From Nematostella vectensis (taxonomy: Eukaryota > Cnidaria > Anthozoa > Actiniaria > Edwardsiidae): DNA of 64,000 bases. The notes under the pieces were generated by a model, which saw only the letters and a program-made list of their open reading frames with translations, was not told where the DNA came from and did no database searches. The DNA lies in contig NC_064047.1 of NCBI RefSeq assembly GCF_932526225.1, positions 8,207,494-8,271,493 on the forward strand, given 5' to 3'. How positions within the stretch are numbered: the stretch's first letter is position 1; each line of letters begins with the position of its first letter. The position numbers and the translations under genes were made by a program. This document shows, one piece after another, positions 59,101-64,000 of this stretch.

Positions 59101-62100
59101 AAACATGATGAAGATAACTATTTTTAATGTATGAGTTTATTAACTGTGTCAAAACCTACAGGCACGTTCACAGGATTGGCCGAGGGGGGGGGGGGGGGGG
59201 GGGGGTTGTGCAGTCATAGGTATATGGGAAAAGCATAGTATTTGAATATTCCTCAAAAGAAATGACCCACTTTTTGGCCGCCAAGGGGGGGGAGGTGGAA
59301 TGCGCGCACCCTGCGCACCCCCCTGTGTACGCACCTGATTTATACATACAAGATTGAATAACCTTTGTCATAATCCAAATCTTGTGCTTGGAAGCACTGG
59401 TTTGGTACCCGACACTTCGAACTTGACATTGTGTTCTTACCATTATCATCAGTGGATGCCTCGATTTCCATTCAAGCTGCTTCTGCACTTGTTCAAAGTT
59501 TTGCTCGTCGATCATCTGGTAGCCGTACTCGGACTTCCGGTCGATGTTGAAGCTAGACACGCTACCAGTTTCAGAGCCTTTCATACTGGAGGAATTCAAA
59601 TCCATCCAATCAGCGTAAAGATCCTCAAGGTACTCATAGTTCATATCGATCTTGTACTCGGGGTGATAGAGAGGTAGGCCGTTATCCGTCACGCATTTGT
59701 TGAGCACAGCTTCTGCTACGTCTGGGGGAGAAAGCAAAGGAGAGACAGTTAAAAGACACTAACCAGAAGAAAGGTGTTGTCGTGATATTTGATGGGTGTG
59801 TGTATCTGTATGGGGGATATTCATAAACGTAAATATCTACACACCCAGTATCCATTCCATAAACGGAAATACATAGGAAAGCTATCTACGCGTTTGGTGT
59901 CTATGCCCCTCAGCCACCCCAAATCAGCTTATTGAAATGGATGCTTTTTCAAACTTGTTATTTTGCTACGGTGACATAATGGCGGCTGACACACTTTTAA
60001 AATAGCTCTTAATAGAGAAGAGCCTGTACCCAGGCTCTAACCAGGGAGAAACACTAGGCGGACCGGCCAGATTGTCAATAAGTCTTCTCATGGGAGGTCG
60101 TGACGGGGTGATGAAGAGCCTATACCCACCCCCCTAAGGCAAAAAAACTAGGCGTACCTGGCAGTTTGTCAATAAGTCTTCTCATGGGGGGTCGTGACGG
60201 GGTGATGAAGAGCCTATACCCACCCCCCTAAGGCAAAAAAACTAGGCGTACCTGGCAGTTTGTCAATAAGTCTTCTCATGGGGGGTCGTGACGGGGTGAT
60301 GAAGAGCCTATACCCACCCCCCAAAGGCAAAAAAACTAGGCGTACCTGGCAGCTTGTCAATAAGTTTCCTCATGGGGGTGGTGACGGGGTGATGGAGAGC
60401 CTATACCCACCCTCCAAAGGCAAAAAAACTAGGCGTACCTGGCAGCTTGTCAATAAGTTTCCTCATGGGGGTGGTGACAGTCCCTTGCTCTAGAGTTTTG
60501 TTCTTCAACACATCCTCCCAGTTGGGGCTGTTAATTATTGCCATGGCAACATCCCTTTAAGAAAGATCAATTTGGGATGAGAGTTTAGCATCAGGTGATT
60601 GTTGACGATGTTGCCGACATCTGTAAATAATGTTGAAAGAGTGATAATGGAAACAGTAGAAATATGATGACGGTGATGATGGTGGCCATATCCAGGCAGT
60701 ACTTAATTCCTCCCGTCGTCAATAGCCATATCCAGGCAATACTTACTTCGTCCCGTCGTCAATAGCCATATCCAGGCAATACTTACTTCCTCCCGTCGTC
60801 AATAGCCATATCCAGGCAGTACTTACTCCCTCCCGTCGTCAATAGCCATGTCCAGGCAGTACTTAATTCCTCCCGTCGTCAATAGCCATATCCAGGCAGT
60901 ACTTACTTCCTCCCGTCGTCAATAGCCATGTCCAGGAAGTACTTACTTCCTCCCGTCGTCAATAGCCATATCCAGGCAGTACTTACTTCCTCCCGTCGTC
61001 AATAGCCATATCCAGGCAGTTCCGCCCAGTGTGGTCCGTCAAAATGATGTTTGCATTTCTATTCAGCAGCAACTCGACCATGTCCACGTGACCAGAGCGT
61101 GACGCCAAATGCAGAGGAGTAGTCTATTGACGACAAAGAGCGCGACAATCAGAGCGAGTGATTAATGGCGCCAATCATGTTCAGGCTCGAAACTAAAGAA
61201 TAAGGGGTTTGCGGGACATCTGTCCTCTGAATGTCACAAGAAGGCATGAAATATAAAAGTCCGGCCATGAAAACTCAAGTATTTATTCCAGCTACGCCAT
61301 GAAATTACTCTCGAATAAAAAGAATTAACACAAACGTCTGTTGTGCCAGTGTTTGGTAAGGGAGTAATAATTTATTGGCTTAATCAATAAAAATTGGATA
61401 TTTTTGGGGGTAAATTTCTATCCGCTTGAAAAGTAACCAGACATACGAGACGTTCCAGTCTGAAATTTCACCGGGACTAAAGACTTAAAGCTCGAAAAGT
61501 TTACACAGCTCGAAATAAGGTCCTATTAGGTGACTACAAAAGTTGTAAAATTTAGTAGTAATATACATATAAATAGCCCTAAAAGAAAAGAGCCCTGAAA
61601 GTCTACTAGGTCACGTGACTCGTACCCGGGTCCTATCGGTCGGATCGACTGGTGAGTCGAAGTCTAGTAGAGCGCTTGCGCATTTGACCCATCCATAGGC
61701 CGCGGCGCAGTCCAAAGGTGTCCATAAGTTTGCATTCCTTGTGGGGATAAGACAAGCCTTAGAATACACTATACACTATGCACGTTACCCTTCATGGCCT
61801 TGAAGGGTACCCACCCTCACCGCCACCCTCATTACCCCCGTCCCCCCCGCTACCCTCATTACCCCCCCGTATCCCTTGTCACCTCGTCCCACTTTCTTAA
61901 ATTGCCCCGTCCCCCCTCGTATCCGTACCTAGTGTCCACAGCAGCCCCGTGGTTTAGGAGGGTTTTTACGCATTTCACGTTACCCTCTATGGCCCCCGTC
62001 CCCTCCCCCCTCATATCCATACCTAGCGTCCACAGCAGCCCCGTGGTTGAGGAGGGTCTTTACGCATTTTACGTTACCCTCTATGGCCGCGAGGTGGAGA

Positions 62101-62757
62101 GGAGTATTGGAAGATTCGTCCTCGTCATTAACAATATCAGAATCCCGCCGCAACAATGCTTCCGCAGTTCTGAAATAAACATGCTATCAGGTCTAGGGTC
62201 TTAACAGAAAGGAGAGCGCTTAAAATGAGAATAGCCGACCGCATGTGCGTGACAGTGCGGGGTAATACTTTTACTCGCATGCACATGTACGTAAAAGGGT
62301 ATGGTACTAACTTAAATCTTCAATTTTGGGGGCTTATTGCGCAAAGGGGTAAGGTAGTATTTGACTCTCCATAATTGGGGCTAGTTGCAAGGAACTATAC
62401 TCATAATGGGTAAGGTAGTATTTTCAGGGGCGTAGCTTCCTATATGCCAATACACACGTGCGTATTTCAAAATATCCAACATACAATCGCCCACACTAAA
62501 CAAGACTAAGTAGTCATAACTTTGCCATAGAAACTGGACGAAATGGCAGCCATTAACTCTCTATCTTTGAGAGCTAGATGCAAGAAGCTATACACACAAG
62601 GAAGTTGGAGGCTACAGCAGATGGAAGGAGGTTAAGTGAGATGCCTCCGTATGGTCGCCGAGTGTTACCTTGCCCGTCCATATTTTGCCGCCAGATGAAG
62701 TGGGGTGTAATCCTCGTCGTTGCGCGCGTCAATACGTGCACCATGATCAAGCAGTAT
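52600..62757 (-). CDS. TRPA1: TRPA-type cation channel, last 13 exons (694 codons); 5' part lies outside the window
   Basis: Exons (minus): 62669-62757, 62023-62169, 61626-61737, 60987-61123, 60439-60554, 59441-59721, 58518-58808, 57939-58069, 57112-57319, 55413-55571, 54770-54838, 53867-54037, 52600-52773. All are GT-AG and every phase agrees. The first four encode ankyrin repeats (YTPLHLAAKYGRA, NTPLHLAAIEGNVKCVKTLL, TTPLHLASRSGHVDMVELLL). Next comes the linker TPMRKLIDKLPD, then S1 (KLFIYCVFLVFLTGY), S2 (LGSIIILILACWHI), S3, S4, S5 (FSTIFLLFIIAFALAFF), the pore (MMIGEFEFDSIF), S6 (FVIFLVVMTLILMNLLIGLA), the TRPA DDIKGVQEQAVLKR helix, and a C-terminal coiled coil ending in EED. TRPA channels pass calcium and sodium in response to electrophiles or temperature in sensory cells; ligand is not predictable here. 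Several exon ends are duplicated into introns. TRPA family is firm, TRPA1 orthology less so. Confidence 0.9.
52840..53470. repeat. Minisatellite in TRPA intron, unit about 27-33 bp
   Basis: Repeats of TGACAATAGTGACTGCTGCAA followed by (TATGATGATGA)-type spacers, about 20 copies with variants (GCCAATTGTGACTGCTGTAA). Long minus-strand frames (LLSSSYCSSHYCHHH) are repeat artefacts. Confidence 0.9.
54660..55330. repeat. Cluster of partial MITE copies in a TRPA intron
   Basis: Three or four tandem-like fragments (about 54,660; 54,890; 55,030; 55,230) share GAGGGGG, GTGCGCAGTCATAGG, TATCATATGGAAAAAGGAT and AATAAGAAATGACCC words. The exon at 54,770-54,838 sits between two of them. Confidence 0.6.
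55590..56280. repeat. Minisatellite in TRPA intron (ACCACCACCCTCATTATCAT family)
   Basis: Units of about 36-57 bp built from CATTACCACCACCCTCATTA and TCATATTCATCATAACCATT, arrayed for 0.7 kb directly upstream (in gene order) of the pore exon. The 307-codon plus frame here (IITTTIIII / HHPHYHIHH) is an artefact of the repeat. Confidence 0.9.
56752..57082. mobile_element. MITE in TRPA intron
   Basis: The ends CAGGCCCGTACCCAGGG and inverted CAGGACCGTACCCAGGA pair. G- and C-runs lie just inside the right end. The ends are related to those at 49,160 and 59,165 (CAGGTGCGTACCCAGG). The flanking 8 bp do not match clearly. No coding content. Confidence 0.65.
57320..57560. repeat. Partial copies of a TRPA exon 5' end in the preceding intron
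   Basis: CTGTACTGAACCACTCACGA followed by CACCTACACGAGGCAAGGATC (57,471-57,511) duplicates the exon start and acceptor region at 57,301-57,345. A CCACACCCTACATCTACACG copy lies between them. The copied exon part would read CREWFSTAGAIFI before diverging. Confidence 0.75.
57748..57896. mobile_element. Short MITE in TRPA intron
   Basis: The ends CAGGGGCATAGCCAGG and inverted CAGGGGCGTGGCTTGG pair, with a G-run inside the left end. The CAGGGGCGTAGC type is typical of hAT-like MITEs; another single end of this type occurs at 62,424. No clear target duplication. Confidence 0.55.
58840..59110. repeat. Degenerate minisatellite in TRPA intron
   Basis: Irregular repeats of GCAGATAGTCACACAACTAA and AAAGTCACACAACA, about 20-25 bp each, just upstream (gene order) of the S1-S2 exon. 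No coding role. Confidence 0.8.
59165..59337. mobile_element. MITE copy in TRPA intron
   Basis: The ends CAGGCACGTTCACAGG and inverted CAGGTGCGTACACAGG pair. The core has GATTGGCCGAGGGG, TGCAGTCATAGGTATATGGG, AATATTCCTCAAAAGAAATG and CACTTTTTGG. It is the same family as the copy at 49,160-49,325 and includes a G run of about 20. Confidence 0.65.
60058..60480. repeat. 94-bp tandem repeat duplicating the end and 5' splice site of a TRPA exon
   Basis: GTACCTG (inverse of the CAG|GTAC donor) recurs at 60154, 60248, 60342 and 60435, with a mutated fifth copy near 60,058. Each unit carries about 40 nt of coding sequence (VTTPMRKLIDKLP) plus donor and intron (GTACGCCTAGTTTTTTTGCC). Only the innermost copy, donor at 60438, is contiguous with the rest of exon 60439-60554. 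Confidence 0.9.
60684..61020. repeat. 40-bp tandem repeat duplicating the end and 5' splice site of a TRPA ankyrin exon
   Basis: Eight units (starts at about 60,684 and every 40 bp to 60,964) each contain CCTGGATATGGCTATTGACG, ACGGGAGGAA and the donor GTAAGTACTG (inverted on plus). They copy the exon end encoding LDMAIDDGRK. Two units have the donor changed to TTAAGT (CTTAATTCC on plus). The unit nearest the exon supplies the donor at 60986. Confidence 0.95.
61925..62090. repeat. Duplicated end and 5' splice site of a third TRPA exon
   Basis: TACCTAGTGTCCACAGCAGC to GTTACCCTCTATGGCC (61,925-61,999) repeats TACCTAGCGTCCACAGCAGC to GTTACCCTCTATGGCC (62,020-62,092), offset 95 bp. The copy contains the coding end (EGNVKCVKTLLNHGAAVD-like) and its own donor GTACGG. 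A shorter trace (CACGTTACCCTTCATGGCC) occurs near 61,783. Confidence 0.9.
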
Positions 62758-62966
62758 CTGGAAAGGAGACGAACAATAGACGTTTAGAAATGAGTGGTTT
62801 GATGTAAACTGGTCTTAATCATTTTAATGGTAGATAGTAGTGATATTTATGTACTTCTAATTCTATGATAGAAGTGATCATCGCTTTTACGTTTATTTAT
62901 TCTAACTTTTTAAAGGTCTCCATTTGGTATCCGAGAAGAACAGCATTCTTCACTGCATTGATCATC
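62758..62966. other. TRPA intron sequence, no exon recognised
   Basis: Upstream (gene order) of the first visible TRPA exon. A 38-codon minus frame (MTSYQIYHQNFSQMYAMINA...) begins near 63,020 inside the adjacent repeat and ends near 62,908. It has no ankyrin pattern and is not assigned to the channel. Confidence 0.4.
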
Positions 62967-63436
62967 GCGTACATCTGGCTAAAGTTCTGGTGATAAATTT
63001 GGTAACTCGTCATTAATGGCTGCGTATGATCCTTAAGGTGGATGGGAGAGCCTTTTCTCCGCGTACATCTGGCTAAAGTTCTGGTGATAAATTTGGTAAC
63101 TCGTCATTAATGGCTGCGTATGATCCTTAAGGTGGATGGGAGAGCCTTTTCTCCGCGTACATCTGGCTAAAGTTCTGGTGATAAATTTGGTAACTCGTCA
63201 TTAATGGCTGCGTATGATCCTTAAGGTGGATGGGAGAGCCTTTTCTCCGCGTACATCTGGCTAAAGTTCTGGTGATAAATTTGGTAACTCGTCATTTATG
63301 GCTGCGTATGATCCTTAAGGTGGATGGGAGAGCCTTTTCTCCGCGTACATCTGGCTAAAGTTCTGGTGATAAATTTGGTAACTCATCATTAATGGCTGCG
63401 TATGATCCGTAAGGTGGATGGGAGAGCCTTTTCTCT
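62967..63436. repeat. 94-bp tandem repeat, five units
   Basis: GCGTACATCTGGCTAAAGTT occurs at 62967, 63061, 63155, 63249 and 63343, spacing exactly 94 bp, and each is followed by TGGTAACTCGTCATTAATGG and GATCCTTAAGGTGGATGGGA. Units are nearly identical, implying recent expansion. No coding role shown. Confidence 0.95.
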
Positions 63437-63479
63437 CTTCCCTTTCATTTATAAATGTCGTCCGAAATTGATGTGAATT

Positions 63480-64000
63480 GCGAGAAAAGCAAAAAGAACC
63501 CTATGCATGTTCGCCGTCTATTGTATTCGTCTGCCGTATCCGTCTGGTGTATCTGTCTAAGGGTATTCATCTAGTGAATAAGGCTAAAGCATCCGTCTAG
63601 AATATCTGTTAAGTGTATCGATATCAAATATCTATTTTGATTAACCATCTAGTGTATCCGTCTATGGAATCAATACACCAGAAACTGGAATTCGACTCTG
63701 CCAAATTTTGGTCTTTTAGACCAAAGACTTCTTCAGGGCAGTTTGCCCTGAAGAAGTCTTATAAAAGACGAGAATTTGGCAGAGTCGAATTCCAGTTTTT
63801 GGTGTATTGTATTCATTGTTTTGGTACGAGATCACGACAGTTTGGGCTTTTTGATTCTATTCGTCTATGGAATCCGTATAGTATATCCGTCTAGAATATC
63901 CGTTTAGTGTATAGGTCTGGTGTATCAGACGAGTGCATCCGTCTTTAGTATCCGTCTATTGTGTCCGCCTGGTGCATCCGTCTGTTGTGTCCGTCTGTTG
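63480..64000. repeat. Degenerate short tandem repeat (GTATCCGTCTA-like) reaching the window edge
   Basis: Irregular 10-13 bp units such as GTATCCGTCTATG, GTATCTGTCTAAG, GCATCCGTCTGTTGT. It is interrupted at 63,672-63,808 by a long palindrome. No gene. Confidence 0.8.
63672..63808. repeat. 137-bp near-perfect palindrome
   Basis: AATACACCAGAAACTGGAAT...GACTTCTTCAGGGCA is followed, after a 1-3 nt centre, by TGCCCTGAAGAAGTC...ATTCCAGTTTTTGGTGTATT. The arms are about 67 bp with a few mismatches near 63,706-63,727 and 63,759-63,772. It can fold into a long hairpin and is inserted in the GTATCCGTCTA repeat. Confidence 0.9.

Noticed and set aside
60684-61020. Regular 40-bp repeats resembling a CRISPR array
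   Set aside because: There are no unique spacers; the whole unit repeats head to tail, it copies a TRPA exon end, and the genome is eukaryotic.
63735-63790. Hammerhead-ribozyme-like core CTGAAGA with a GTCTT...AAGAC stem in the palindrome
   Set aside because: The expected GAAA after stem II is GAGA in one arm and displaced in the other, and no stem III closing on a cleavable GTC could be drawn.

Overview
This is a 64 kb stretch of an animal nuclear genome. Genes are split by GT-AG introns, intergenic DNA is AT-rich, and the window is crowded with decayed transposons and minisatellites. The gene complement (Hippo-pathway kinase LATS, an MTF-1-type metal-responsive factor, a FAAP100-like protein, a TRPA-type channel, a pitchfork-like cilium protein) is metazoan. 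The transposon remnants (a Kolobok-like transposase with a Mutator-like domain, a DIRS-like tyrosine recombinase, a reverse transcriptase with a C-terminal nuclease region) resemble families I associate with anthozoan cnidarians. A sea anemone or relative is the best guess, as inference only; nothing was searched.

Layout: 0.9-3.5 kb, a six-exon pitchfork/SHIPPO-like gene (minus). 3.5-7.7 kb, intergenic with a short inverted-repeat element. 7.7-15.5 kb, a complete three-exon LATS/Warts kinase gene (minus); its 4.2 kb first intron holds a 3,200 bp transposon with near-identical ends, TTAA on both sides and a transposase broken by two frameshifts. 15.5-19.4 kb, no gene seen. 19.4-20.5 kb, a 13-bp satellite that runs into the 3' end of an unrecognised 329-codon gene (minus, 20.5-21.5 kb). 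23.6-25.8 kb, a decayed DIRS-like retroelement followed by a TTAA-flanked MITE. 25.9-35.5 kb, a giant inverted repeat with arms of 2.3 and 3.2 kb, a 22-bp satellite at the inner end of each arm, and a 4.2 kb loop holding a two-finger C2H2 gene with an in-frame TAA, a MITE and a reverse transcriptase remnant. 35.5-41 kb, repeats and fragments. 41.2-45.6 kb, an MTF-1-like gene (minus), head to head with a FAAP100-like gene (plus, 48.1-51.4 kb) across a probable shared promoter. 52.6-62.8 kb, the last 13 exons of a TRPA-type channel gene (minus) that continues beyond the right edge.

The two most unusual structures are the satellite-bearing inverted repeat at 25.9-35.5 kb and a repeated pattern in the TRPA gene. 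There, three consecutive exons each have their coding 3' end plus 5' splice site duplicated into the following intron (8 copies of 40 bp, 5 copies of 94 bp, and 2 copies), and a fourth exon has its 5' end copied upstream. The host genes shown are not known to act in one pathway; only the MTF-1/FAAP100 pair looks coupled, through its shared 5' region. All exon models come from reading splice-site dinucleotides and frame continuity by eye.
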